Of a DNA stretch of 64,000 nucleotides, positions 54,740 through 64,000 are shown piece after piece. The translations under genes were made by a program, and so were the position numbers. Under the pieces are notes generated by a model that did not search any database, was not told the DNA's origin, and saw only the letters and a list, made by a program, of their open reading frames with translations. Numbering within the stretch: the stretch's first letter is position 1; each line of letters starts with the position of its first letter. Source of the DNA: Cladosporium sp. IMV 00045 (Eukaryota > Ascomycota > Dothideomycetes > Cladosporiales > Cladosporiaceae); NCBI GenBank assembly GCA_001931905.2, contig MSJI02000919.1, forward strand, positions 126,067 to 190,066, given 5' to 3'.

Positions 54740-57700
54740 TTAAACAGTCTGGTATTTGCGCAACTGTAAAGAGAAGTACACGTTAGCAATCACATCCAGC
54801 AAACTCCACCAGAAGGGCAGTACAAGTAAAAAGAGCAAGGGAAAACTTACATCCAACGTCAAAGCGCGACTAGAATTCACGCCCTGATCCCTCATAACGC
54901 CAACAAGCGTCTCACTCTCCTGGAACAAGCCAGCCTTGAGCGAGATGACCACAAACTGCATACCCGGCCCGGCCTTTTCGCGGACGTAACTGGCCAGCCT
55001 CAGAGTATTCGCCACATCGAGGGCAGCGTCGACCTCGTCGAGCACGAAAAACGGACTGGGAGCGTAAGTGTGAATCGCAAAAAGCAAAGCGAGCGCGGCC
55101 ATGGTCTTCTCGCCTCCGGACAAATGCTCCATGTCTCGGAAGCGCTTGCCGGGGGGTGTGGCGTGGTACTTGACTCCGGAGAGGTAGGGCTCGTCTTCCT
55201 CCTCGACGTCGAGGTAGGCTTGGCCGCCGAGGGGCCAGGAGGAGGATTTGGTGAGGTCCTTGTAGACAGGGGCGATCTGGTCTTTGATGTGGTTGAAGGC
55301 TTTGTTGAAGAGCTCCATGCGCTTCTGCTGCACGACTTGGAACTCCTTGTTGGCGCGGCGGTAGGCGTTGCGGGAGTCGTTGAATTCCCGCTCGACGGCT
55401 TGCAGTTTCTCGCTGGTCTGCTCTAGGCGGTCGGCGCTGCGCATGTTGGGGGCCATCTTGTCGAGCTCGGATTGGATGTTAGCAATCTTGTCGGCGAGCA
55501 TGGCCTCGGTGTCCTCGGTGTAGGCGTCTGTGAGATCTTCATCGAGGTCCTCGAACGATGGATGAATGCCATAGTCGTTGACTTTGGGCGCTCGCTGACT
55601 TGAGTCTGCGCCGTCAACATCCATCGCGTCTTCATCATCATCTTCATCGAGAATCGCTTCTTCGAGAGGAAGACTGTCGAGCTTTCGGCTACCGCGCTCC
55701 AATGGCAGTTCGATATTCTCGACCTTGCAGTTTCGAAGCACGCTGTATCTGGAGGTGCTGGCCTGGGTGATATTTGATTCTAGAGCGGTGACAAGGTCAA
55801 GCGTCTTGGTGACATCTTTTGACTTCTTCTTGACCACAGCTCGAGCCTCGTTCACCCGCTCGCCGCGCTGCTCAAACTCGGCCTTCAACTCGTCAAGCTG
55901 TTCGTTGAGCTGTTCGATCTCAGCATTGAGGACATCGAGTTCGCCGCCAATCTCCTCTCGCTCTGCATCGAGCTGAGCGATCAAGTCACGATCACGTTGA
56001 CTGCTTGCATTGATGGTCTGAATGCGAGCGTCAGTGTTCGCCAACCGCTTGGTCTCGTAATCGAGCTGATTTCGTAGTCGCGAAATCTGCCGCTTGAACT
56101 CCACTTCCTTTTCTCTCGACTCTTGTTGCATACTGCCCTGCTGGCGTTCATATTCTCGAATGTCGGAGTATCCGAGCCTCTGACAGAAGCCGCCAAAGAT
56201 CTCATCTTCGATTTCGGCGATGGACGATGAATACTCTTCAAGCTGCTGGCGAAGACCATCGAGGCCGCGAGCTTGCTCGTTGTATTTTGGCTGACTTTCT
56301 GCGAGCTGTGATTGAGCGAACTTCAATTCCTTGGTTTTGGAGTCGATATTGCGGTCCAAGGCCTCCAATTCTTCTTGCGCATACTGCAATTTTGTTTGCA
56401 ACCCCGAGAGATCGGACTGAAGGTGCTCGGCCTCAATTTGGCGCTTGTGGTCGTTGGGCAAGGCGTCGAGATCAGCCTTGAGCTTCTCGACCAAGGTTCT
56501 CAAGTTCTCGACCTCCGTATCTTCCCATCGTCGCTTGCGGTCACCCGGAGCCTCTCCACCAGAGATGAGATCGCCCTTGGTAATACTCCTACCGTCAAGG
56601 GTGACCATCTTGACATCGACTTTGCGGTTCCACTTCAGCTCGCGGGCGACTTCCCAGTCGTCGCAGATCATGGCATCACCGCAAGCGAAGCTCACAGCGC
56701 GTTCGAGCGAGCTGTCAAACTCGACAGTATCGACGGCGAGCCTTGCTCCACGGTTCAAGCCTCTGTAGTTTGCATTCGGCTGCTTGTGCACGATCGTGTC
56801 GAGCGGCACGAAAGCCATGGTGCCGGAACGTTGAGATTTGAGGTAGTCGATGCAATCCTTTGCCGTCTTCTCGGTATCGGTGACCACCGCATCCCACCAA
56901 CGACCGAGCACGATGGGCAGTGCCGTTTCGTACTTCTTGTGTTTCGGCTTCACAATCTGATGAACCATGCCCTTCACACCGGGGAAGATGCGCTTCATTT
57001 GTGCGACGGTTTCCTTTTGGCGAGCTTCCTTGTTTGACTCACGTTGTTGAGACCGGCCTTCTGCCAACTTGGCTCCAGCCTGCTGCAGCTTTTCTTCCAG
57101 CTCCTGAGCGCTTTGCCTGGTACGGGTACGTTCGCTATTCAGAGTGTTGATTGCAGACTGTTTGGCGCGGAGCTCCTGGGTTGTGGCCTTGACTTGTCGA
57201 TTGCATTCTGCTCGGCGTTCTTTAAGCGAACTAATGTCCTCTTGAAGACTCGTGACAGTAACCTGTGAGCGTTCGACTGATGACTTGAGTGAGTTGACAG
57301 TCTCCTCATCTGTTCTGAGCTGCGTCTTGATGTTGTCGACTTTGATTTGGTCCTCGCCGGAGCGCTTGTAGACTTCTCCCCGAAGACGCTGGTACTCTTC
57401 CAAATCTTGTGGGCTTAGTGCGCGGCCAGTTTGCTGTTGCTGAGCCATCCACTCTTTCTGCCACCGATCTTGTGCCTTCTCGGTGGTTGCAAGATCCTTC
57501 TGAAGCTTGTCTGCTGCAGCTTGCTGTGACTGTCGCTCTTTGCCAATATCCTCGATTTGTTTCTCGTACGTTCGCAACTTCTTGTTGGAAATGCTGAGCT
57601 TCTCGTCGATTGGCACAAGCGCATTCTCCTTCTCTTCGATACTCTTCTCCCTGCGCTTCATGTCACGCTCGACCTTGGTGACATCACGGCCAACCTTGGC

Positions 57701-58630
57701 CTGATCTTGCTGTGCCTTTGCGAGTTGATCTTCATACTTCTGGAAATTGCGTCTGTACTCTTTTAGCTCATCCTGGTGTCTCTGAATCTCGGCAGTGCTG
57801 TCCTCAATCGTGCGCTGAAAGTGGTACAGCTTGAACAGTACGCTGGTGACCACAGCCTGATCTTTCTCGGCGCGCTTTTGCTCGTATGAATCCAGCTCAT
57901 CTTTCTGCTGTTGGTACGCTTTGATTTCGGTGTTGATGCCTCGACGCAAGTCCATCTTCTCTTTTTGCGTAGTCTCAGCCTTGGCTGCTTCGGCTTTGAG
58001 TCTCTCGTACTCCTTCGAATATTCCAAGGATCCACTGATTTGCTCAAGCAGGCGCGTTAGATCCTTAGGCGACTGTGATGCGACGGCCTCGACATCACCC
58101 TGGAAGACCAAAAAATTGCGCGCTTTGATGAGGATGTTCTCGGCTTCCAGCGCGTCGTTGTACTGTTTCGCGGTCACACCGCGGTTGTTGATGCGATACT
58201 CGCTCTGTCCGGAAGAGGTGATGCTGCGCTTCCATCGTTGCTCCTCGCCCGCATCGTCCTCGTAGACGGCCATGACCCAAGCCGTTTGCGGGTCATTGCG
58301 CTGTGTGCTGGTCTGAGTATCCTGGTCGTCGTCCTCGGCCTCTGCGGCTCCAGTCGCTTGGCCATCTCCTTCCTCTTCCACGACATCGCCATTCGCGTCG
58401 ATCTTCGAGTGCTTCAAAACGCGTCCGCGGTAGACCAGATCTCTAAGATGGGTTGATCGCAAATGGGAAGATTTTATGCCGAGCACGAAAGAGATGGCGT
58501 CCATAGAGTTTGACTTGCCTGATCCATTAGGGCCAATGATGGAGGTGAAGTAGGAGTCGCCGAATTGCAAGACATGGTGGCCCTTGTATGACTTGAAGTT
58601 GAATAGCTCCAAGGCGAGAAGCTTGCCCAT
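54740..58630 (-). CDS. SMC1: Cohesin ATPase subunit Smc1
   Basis: Exon 1 is 58630-54851 (1260 codons), an 87-nt intron lies at 54764-54850 and the last exon, 54763-54740, encodes only LRKYQTV, giving 1267 residues. Reading through the donor would replace this end with a hydrophobic tail; the spliced end TLDLRKYQTV matches the Smc1 C-terminus. Walker A is GPNGSGKSN (residues 33-41) after LELFNFKSYKGH. The ABC signature is HLSGGEK (about 1168-1174) and Walker B is FFVLDEVDAALD (about 1195-1206). Two long coiled coils flank the hinge (about 530-680, with GVKGMVHQIV, VVTDTEKTAKDCIDYL and GGEAPGDRKR). Near residue 110 an acidic insert (EDDDQDTQTS) is typical of fungi. With Smc3 and Scc1 it forms the ring holding sister chromatids, loaded by Scc2, also in this window. 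Confidence 0.97.
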   Translation of the reverse strand: MGKLLALELFNFKSYKGHHVLQFGDSYFTSIIGPNGSGKSNSMDAISFVLGIKSSHLRSTHLRDLVYRGRVLKHSKIDANGDVVEEEGDGQATGAAEAEDDDQDTQTSTQRNDPQTAWVMAVYEDDAGEEQRWKRSITSSGQSEYRINNRGVTAKQYNDALEAENILIKARNFLVFQGDVEAVASQSPKDLTRLLEQISGSLEYSKEYERLKAEAAKAETTQKEKMDLRRGINTEIKAYQQQKDELDSYEQKRAEKDQAVVTSVLFKLYHFQRTIEDSTAEIQRHQDELKEYRRNFQKYEDQLAKAQQDQAKVGRDVTKVERDMKRREKSIEEKENALVPIDEKLSISNKKLRTYEKQIEDIGKERQSQQAAADKLQKDLATTEKAQDRWQKEWMAQQQQTGRALSPQDLEEYQRLRGEVYKRSGEDQIKVDNIKTQLRTDEETVNSLKSSVERSQVTVTSLQEDISSLKERRAECNRQVKATTQELRAKQSAINTLNSERTRTRQSAQELEEKLQQAGAKLAEGRSQQRESNKEARQKETVAQMKRIFPGVKGMVHQIVKPKHKKYETALPIVLGRWWDAVVTDTEKTAKDCIDYLKSQRSGTMAFVPLDTIVHKQPNANYRGLNRGARLAVDTVEFDSSLERAVSFACGDAMICDDWEVARELKWNRKVDVKMVTLDGRSITKGDLISGGEAPGDRKRRWEDTEVENLRTLVEKLKADLDALPNDHKRQIEAEHLQSDLSGLQTKLQYAQEELEALDRNIDSKTKELKFAQSQLAESQPKYNEQARGLDGLRQQLEEYSSSIAEIEDEIFGGFCQRLGYSDIREYERQQGSMQQESREKEVEFKRQISRLRNQLDYETKRLANTDARIQTINASSQRDRDLIAQLDAEREEIGGELDVLNAEIEQLNEQLDELKAEFEQRGERVNEARAVVKKKSKDVTKTLDLVTALESNITQASTSRYSVLRNCKVENIELPLERGSRKLDSLPLEEAILDEDDDEDAMDVDGADSSQRAPKVNDYGIHPSFEDLDEDLTDAYTEDTEAMLADKIANIQSELDKMAPNMRSADRLEQTSEKLQAVEREFNDSRNAYRRANKEFQVVQQKRMELFNKAFNHIKDQIAPVYKDLTKSSSWPLGGQAYLDVEEEDEPYLSGVKYHATPPGKRFRDMEHLSGGEKTMAALALLFAIHTYAPSPFFVLDEVDAALDVANTLRLASYVREKAGPGMQFVVISLKAGLFQESETLVGVMRDQGVNSSRALTLDVSFPLLFLLVLPFWWSLLDVIANVYFSLQLRKYQTV

Positions 58631-59332
58631 GGTGAAGAAACGCTGCCTCGTAGGCGCCGATCAGAGGGGTGTCGAGAGTCAGAAGAAAAATGGGCGATCT
58701 ATGCGCGTCTCATGCGATTGCGAGGGCCTCTTTGCGAAAAAGTCTGAGGATGGTATAGGATAATCGGTCAGGTATGGCGGTGGTGTCGCTCAGGTCCCCG
58801 CGTCGCAGCTTCACAAACACGCGCGACAATCGACAGAGCGCGTTGCTGATTGGGGGCTATCTCGGATCAGCAGGCCGAGATAGATCCTCGCGGTGTGACG
58901 TAGCAAGCTCTCGCCAACCAGAGGACAGCTCTACACCACGCACGCAATAATACCAGACAAAACACACTCCCTTCTGTTTTCGCACTCTGTTGTGCACTTC
59001 AGCCTCTCCCTGTCGCGTGGCCCACCTGTGAGCAATAGCCAGATTACCGTAGGTCATCTGCATTGCTAAAATACTGAAGGCTATAACATTCCATCAGAGA
59101 GCCTCTCGCTCTTCAGGACCTGGTCTACCGCGCTCATCTATTACCGACTGCCCAGCTCTCTACTCAAGGCAAAGGAGGGAAAACGAAGTCTCTTGGATAG
59201 TTCTACAGTTTCCGCTCTCTATTCCTCCGAGGACTGTACTCCACCGCGACATCTTAGCAGACAGCGACCAAAGCCATCCCGTCTGTTTACAACAACCCCG
59301 AACTTGGAAGGGGAGGACGAGAGTCGCACTTC
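58631..59332. promoter_or_regulatory. Divergent promoter between SMC1 and GPC1
   Basis: A 702-bp head-to-head spacer. ACGCG words lie near 58665-58835 on the SMC1 side (ATGCGCGTCTC, ACACGCGCGAC), where an MCB-like G1/S element could be expected for a cohesin gene, but none is exact enough to call. No RNA or coding gene is seen. Confidence 0.45.
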
Positions 59333-61020
59333 ATGACAGATAAACACGCAAATCACTCCGCACCATCAACTTTCCCTCCGCCAGAATTGGATCAAATGGC
59401 TGCTGCAAAAGAGGAGGATCAAAAGCCGCTCGAGGGCAACAGCGCTTTCGCCGAAGAATCCGCCGACTACCTCACCGCTGGCTCATCTTCTGATCCATAT
59501 GTTACACCTGGCACGCCAGCTCTTACCCAGACGATCAGCAACTCCGACTCTACCAGTTTCGACAGCATCGGAAATGACAATTTCCAACCCTTGGATCGCC
59601 TCACCATGTTCGACCTCCTCGAGAACCTTTCATTACCCATACGGCTAGAGAAGATGCAAAATGCCCTGAGCCAGCAGGCCGAAAAGGTACGGGCACAAAG
59701 ACGCAAGATTGCCGGTCGCGCACAAGTGGGCAAAGAAAATATCGTCGAAGAATGGCGGAAACGCGTCCCCATAGGACCTGAAGAGCAACTTGACAAGTAC
59801 CGCAAGCGCATGCGAACGACTGTCGACAAGCTAAACACCCGCTTCAACGATGCCAAAACCGTGAGTCTGGGAGAAAAGATCAGCTTCGTCTTCGCCGTCT
59901 TGAACATCTTCATCTCCGGCTGGCTTATCGGCGCCTGGCCAGAGATCTTCCACTACTGGTACACCGTGCAACTGGCCTACTACATGCCCATACGATGGTA
60001 CAGATATCACAAGATCGGCTATCACTACTTCCTCGCGGACCTGTGCTACTTTGTCAATTTACTCTTGATTCTCAGCATCTGGTTCTTCCCGCAGTCCAAG
60101 AGACTGTTCATCGCCACATATTGCTTGTGTTTCGGCAACAACGCCGTCGCGATAGCCATGTGGCGGAACAGCCTCGTATTCCACAGTTTGGACAAAGTCA
60201 CCAGGTTCGTCCATCTTTACATCTCAAAAGCTACAACACGCAACTGACGCATCCCAGTCTTTTCGTCCACATCATGCCATGCGCCACCCTCCACGTGATC
60301 GTGCACGTCATCTCTCGCGAAATGCAAGAACGCGTCTTCCCCGCCGTCGCCACGATCAAATACTCCCATCCCGGCACCCCCGAACACTACTCCCTGGGCG
60401 CCATGATAATCTGGGTGACACTCCCCTACGCAATCTGGCAGCTCAGCTACCACTTCCTGATAACCGTGCGCAAGCGCAGCAAAATCGCCGCCGGAAACCC
60501 CACCTCCTTCACCTTCCTGCGCAAAAGCTACGCCAAAAACCCGCTCGGCAAATTCGTCCTCTCCTTCCCGGACAGCCTGCAAGAGCCCGTGTTCATGTGC
60601 ATCCAGTACTCCTACGCCCTGCTCACTATGATCCCCTGTCCGCTATGGTTCTGGTACCGCTGGGCCTCGTCGGCGTTCATGATGGTCGTGCTGGCGTGGG
60701 CGAGCTGGAACGGCGCGACGTTCTACATCGACGTGTTTGGAAAGCGCATGGAGAAGGAGCTCAACGCGCTCAAGAAGGAAGTGCAGAACATGAGCAAGTC
60801 GCCTAGCATTGAGGGGATGTCGAATGTCGGCTCGCCGGTGGGATCGCCTGCCGGTCCGACGGGTGCGGATGGTGCTGGCGCCGCTTCGACGTCTGCGTTG
60901 GACCTTGGACCGCCTGCGTCGCAGGGGCAGGGGAGGAGTCTGGATCAGGTCACCGTGGGTGATTCGGCTGGTAAGACGATGTCTGCTGCAATGGGTGAGG
61001 AGGATGCGAAGAAGAAGTGA
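59333..61020 (+). CDS. GPC1: Glycerophosphocholine acyltransferase Gpc1 (DUF2838)
   Basis: Exon 1 is 59333-60204, a 53-nt intron (donor GTTCGT, phase 2) lies at 60205-60257 and exon 2 is 60258-61020, giving 544 residues. The soluble N-terminus is about 180 residues, with Ser/Thr-rich sequence and a basic helical part (KYRKRMRTTVDKLNTRF). The DUF2838 membrane domain follows with about eight helices: FVFAVLNIFISGWLIGAWP, YYMPIRWYRYHKIGYHYFL-ADLCYFVNLLL, CFGNNAVAIAMWRNSLVFHS, and after the intron LFVHIMPCATLHVIVH and GAMIIWVTLPYAIWQLSYH. The last helix is MMVVLAWASWNGATFY, and a disordered C-terminal tail contains GSPVGSPAGPTG. In yeast Gpc1 acylates glycerophosphocholine with acyl-CoA to give lysophosphatidylcholine in phosphatidylcholine remodelling. 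The family match is strong and the conserved His-rich helices are intact. Confidence 0.93.
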
Positions 61021-62093
61021 TTCTTGTTCAGGGGGTCTGCATGATAGATGGTTGCGATGGCAGATTGGAAGGCTATGGAAATGATTCGGGTTTTCACGAT
61101 TGCTCACGCACACCGAGCTGGAGTTGTAAGCTGCCGTATCAGTTGTCTCGGATTTTCTGCGCGGCGCTGAAGGGAATGATAGGGCAAGCGAGGCGCGTTT
61201 CCTGGGGTCTTTCCGTCTTTGATTTTCTAGGTTTATATACGTGAGTTGTCAAAGAACCTAGCTGAGTAATATATGACGATACATGAACTTTAATCGCAAC
61301 GTTCCTCACCGTACCATTTCGCCATTCTCGCATTCACCGGTCGGTTTCGCGGTGTTCAACGTCTCTGAATGTTGTTTATTAGACGACACATATCGTTGTC
61401 AAGAGTAGATTCTTTCGACTCAGCGATGCTAAGAGGTTGGGTAATCAAGATTGTGCCGTGTGCTAGAGTTATTAATGGGTGTCATTGCGAGGATACACAC
61501 CTATTTCGCCCATGGCTCATGTCTTCATTCGTTCCCATTCTCTGGACAGGTGCTGACGTTGTAGTCCAAGACTGGATAATCGAGCCTTCTCACTCGCACG
61601 AGTCAATTGAGGCGGTCAAGCTTGTCATCAGCATACTTATTGTACACACAGGGAGGTGCGTTCTCTTTTCCTACAGTTTCCTGACGTGGATTGGTTGAGC
61701 CAGACGAAGATGCATCCGTACCTCGGACGATCAAAGTGAAAGCAGTCTTGAATGCACGCACATTGCTGTGTCAGTTGCGATTTGCGTTCCTCCAGAACAG
61801 ACCTATCGAAAAATAAGAAATTTACCCTTTCTGAGCTGTGCTTCAAATAGAGTGTTACCCTGTTCTTTATTTCTGTTCCTGCTAACGCTTTCTGTCATAT
61901 AAATGGCCAGATGGCCTCCTCCATAATCTCCCATACCGAACTCCACGAAACGCAACAACACGGAACAGTCCCACTTTACCTATCCCTGACCCCATCCCAC
62001 AGCCTGCCCTTCGCAACCCTCCAGAGAAACAAGCTCCCTAGATCCTCCAGAAACAAAAGCAAAAAGCAAAGCGCAATCTCCCCCGAAAAAGAA
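61021..62093. other. Intergenic, 1.1 kb
   Basis: 3' region of GPC1 and the spacer before the tRNA gene. Small frames here have no resemblance to known proteins. An A/T-rich segment lies at 61255-61295. No further tRNA was found by eye. Confidence 0.5.
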
Positions 62094-62218
62094 TGCATCG
62101 GCCGGGAATCGAACCCGGGGCTGGCCGATATTCCGACACCGCTCGTTCCACATCTTTGCAGATAGGAGAGGAGGTGCTCAGATGGCAACGGCCAATTTTA
62201 CCACTAAACCACCAATGC
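62094..62218 (-). tRNA. tRNA-Gly(GCC) with a 54-nt intron
   Basis: Read on the minus strand, the gene begins GCATTGGTGGTTTAGTGGTA (acceptor and D-arm/A box) and ends with GGTTCGATTCCCGG (T-arm/B box), then CCGATGC and the discriminator A at 62094. The 7-bp acceptor stem pairs fully with one T-G pair. The anticodon stem is GGCCG/CGGCC and the loop reads TTGCCA-T with anticodon GCC (62184-62186). A 54-nt insert (62129-62182) lies right after nucleotide 37, the canonical tRNA intron site. The mature tRNA would be 71 nt, the normal size for tRNA-Gly. Open frames crossing it on both strands are by-products. Confidence 0.93.
62129..62182 (-). other. tRNA-Gly intron
   Basis: A 54-nt insert between anticodon-loop positions 37 and 38, to be removed by the tRNA splicing endonuclease and ligase. 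It is pyrimidine-rich in its first half (CACCTCCTCTCC) and purine-rich in its second half. Confidence 0.85.
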
Positions 62219-62968
62219 TTGCGTTTGATTTGATGAGTCAGCAAGCGTCTATTTTGTTTACAAAGACTGGTAGTAGTGGTGCGAGTGATGGGAGCAGAAA
62301 GTTGTGAGGCGATCGCTTGATGAGATTTCTTTGTCCACTTATTTTTTTCCCAGGTGATGGCCCAGAGCGCTGTCGGGTTGTGGACATAGATCTTGGGATG
62401 GCGACGAAGTCCGAGGAGAAGAAAGTGCCGGAAAGGATCGAGGAGGGCAAGGTGCGAAGTGAGCAGTGAAATGAAGGAGAAAGTGAAGGACAAAATCGAT
62501 TGCATAGACTCACAAAAGAGGACAAAAACAATTCCTTTTCGTCTGCTTTTCAATCGCCAACAATGCTCGCTATACAACATAACCAACGACGCTGAATACG
62601 TGAAAATTGGAAAAAAAGCCAAGCATTAAAAGCAACAAAGATGCGCAGGTAGAAAGGATGATAACAGAGAGTAAGGAGGGATTGGTGATCCGAGAGTAAA
62701 GAAAGCCAGAGCCGGAGCCGTCGGATTCTTAAAGTTGTTGCTATGCCGGATTCTCGTTGCCAGTTTCTACATTCTTTGTATCGGCAAGTTGGTGTCTTTG
62801 CTGTACATTCTTTTGTACGAAATTTGGTGATCTAGCGAAGTGCGTGCAAGCGAAAAGGCGAAAACGCGGCGAAGAAGGCTGGCAGGCAAGACGTTGATTT
62901 CTCTAATCCCAGGTATCGCTGCGGTGGAGCAATGATGAACTTTTACTCAATCATGGCAGGACGCCGAC
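62219..62968. other. Intergenic, 0.75 kb
   Basis: The upstream side of the tRNA gene and the 3' side of the MFS transporter gene. A few A/T-rich stretches (62335-62350, 62605-62640) are present. No gene is supported. Confidence 0.5.
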
Positions 62969-64000
62969 TTAATGACCATGGCCATGACCATGGCCATTCT
63001 CCGCCGTTGAATTATCTTGCCCAGTCCCCTGCTGTTGCGAAGGAGACCTGTGCAGGAAGGAGTTCTCAACCTCGACAGGTCCGACATGCTTTCTGGGGAT
63101 GAAAGGCAGCTGGACAATGCCCAGAACAGCAGCGCCGGCGATGGTGAACCACGCAGCTCCCGAGCCGCCGTAGCTGTACACGATGCCGACGAGGGGAGGG
63201 GACACGGTCCTTGCGAGACAGCAGCCAGACATGGCGAGACCGTTTACCTTGCCGAGGACCTGAGGAGAGGGCGTGGCGTCTTTCAGCAAGATGAGGGCAG
63301 CGGGGTAAATGATGATGCCGACGAAGCTCTGCAGGATGAGAGAGACGTAGATGAGCGCCGAGGTCATGTTCGCGGGTCCGGCGCTGATGAAAGGGAGCAT
63401 CAGGTAGGGGATGGGGAAGAGGATGACCATGGAGATGAAGGATTTCCAAATGCCGACTTTCTCGATGAAGATGGGGAAGATGAGACCTTGAATGAGGAGA
63501 CCGATAGCACCGTTGATGGCGAGGTAGACTCCGACATCGTGGACAGTCATGCCAAGACCGCCGTGCAGATCCAGATGTTGGATGGCGGCTTTAGGCTCGT
63601 CCAGGATCCAAGTTGGCAACAGACTGAGGTAAGCCATGGAGTGAAATGAGACAATGACCAAGGCGATCGTGACCATGATGATAGTATAGTTGAAAGTCTT
63701 GCCAGTGTACTCAGCGGCTGGGCCTGCGCGGCTGGCGCCACGACGAGGCTCGGGACGGCTCTGAGCAACATCGCGGCGAATCTTCTGGGCCTCTTCAGGG
63801 GCGAACCTGATGGAATGGACGGTGGCGAAAGATGATTTCCTGATGTCGAAGTACTGACCGACGGATCCAGGGAGACCTTCCTCGATGAAAGACGGACGGG
63901 GAGCGCGGCTTGCTTGCGAGCGACGGCGGACGGATCCAGCGTTGCTTGCTCTGGGTGCAAGGAGGGAGGAAGTCTCGTCGAAGACGCTTGCACTGTCGTC
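62969..64000 (-). CDS. MFS transporter, C-terminal part, with His-Gly tail (5' end beyond window)
   Basis: The frame is open from the right edge to the stop at 62969, giving 343 visible residues that include the second membrane half. The first 108 residues are a hydrophilic central loop (SSLLAPRASNAGSVRRRSQ, SFIEEGLPGSVGQYFDIRK, SIRFAPEEAQKIRRDVAQ). Six helices then follow (for example IIMVTIALVIVSFHSMAYLS, VGVYLAINGAIGLLIQGLIF, FVGIIIYPAALILLK and AAWFTIAGAAVLGIVQLPFI), with the conserved GKVNGLAMSGCCLARTVSPP helix. This is the pattern of fungal transporters related to yeast Ycr023c and plant ZIFL proteins. The protein ends in NGHGHGHGH, a possible metal-binding tail. The substrate is unknown. 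No intron is seen in the visible part. Confidence 0.82.
   Translation of the reverse strand, partial: DDSASVFDETSSLLAPRASNAGSVRRRSQASRAPRPSFIEEGLPGSVGQYFDIRKSSFATVHSIRFAPEEAQKIRRDVAQSRPEPRRGASRAGPAAEYTGKTFNYTIIMVTIALVIVSFHSMAYLSLLPTWILDEPKAAIQHLDLHGGLGMTVHDVGVYLAINGAIGLLIQGLIFPIFIEKVGIWKSFISMVILFPIPYLMLPFISAGPANMTSALIYVSLILQSFVGIIIYPAALILLKDATPSPQVLGKVNGLAMSGCCLARTVSPPLVGIVYSYGGSGAAWFTIAGAAVLGIVQLPFIPRKHVGPVEVENSFLHRSPSQQQGTGQDNSTAENGHGHGHGH

Noticed and set aside
56312..57037. 241-codon plus-strand frame opposite SMC1
   Set aside because: It is a shadow of the SMC1 hinge and coiled-coil coding strand.

Overview
This window is nuclear DNA of a filamentous ascomycete (Pezizomycotina). It has compact genes with 53-131 nt GT-AG introns, typical fungal families (DUF4246, DUF2457, UCS/She4, She9, Gpc1) and many short divergent or convergent gene pairs. 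A Dothideomycete of the Mycosphaerellales type is my best guess from the look of the proteins, but that is inference. I support about 21 intact or partial protein genes, one intron-containing tRNA-Gly, two decayed genes and two blocks of tandem satellite repeat.

Layout. 1-9,988: an edge-truncated FAD monooxygenase (-), a DUF4246 gene with a 16-nt microexon (-), a UCS-family myosin chaperone (-) and, divergent from it, an Mch1-like transporter (+). 9,989-17,821 is the accessory-looking part. It holds a decayed phenol 2-monooxygenase, a small NPTGGL-type repeat, a 98-bp satellite array, an intact SUN-domain nuclear-envelope gene (+), and a 109-bp satellite array that decays into featureless sequence. 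17,822-31,617 is a dense housekeeping block: Pyp1-like phosphatase (-), She9 (+), NECAP-like endocytic protein (-), deoxyhypusine hydroxylase (+), RNA polymerase I subunit Rpa12 (-), cohesin loader Scc2 (+) and mitochondrial ribosomal protein S12 (+).

32,195-39,505: an unidentified membrane protein (-), and a cytochrome P450 (-) divergent from acetoacetyl-CoA synthetase (+). 39,506-45,798 is a 6.3-kb gene desert ending in a pyrimidine-rich leader for a large acidic DUF2457 protein. 49,488-64,000: a reading frame broken by two stops, an unidentified conserved-looking protein, an alpha/beta hydrolase, cohesin subunit SMC1 (-) divergent from glycerophosphocholine acyltransferase GPC1 (+), the tRNA-Gly(GCC), and the C-terminal part of an MFS transporter with a His-Gly tail running off the right edge.

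Most genes are unrelated housekeeping functions. The exceptions are a loose chromosome-biology theme (SCC2, SMC1 and the SUN protein) and two aromatic-hydroxylase relatives at the left, one of them dead. The most unusual structure is that the SUN gene sits between two arrays that look like diverged members of one satellite family. The upstream array also shows an A-B dimeric, higher-order organisation.
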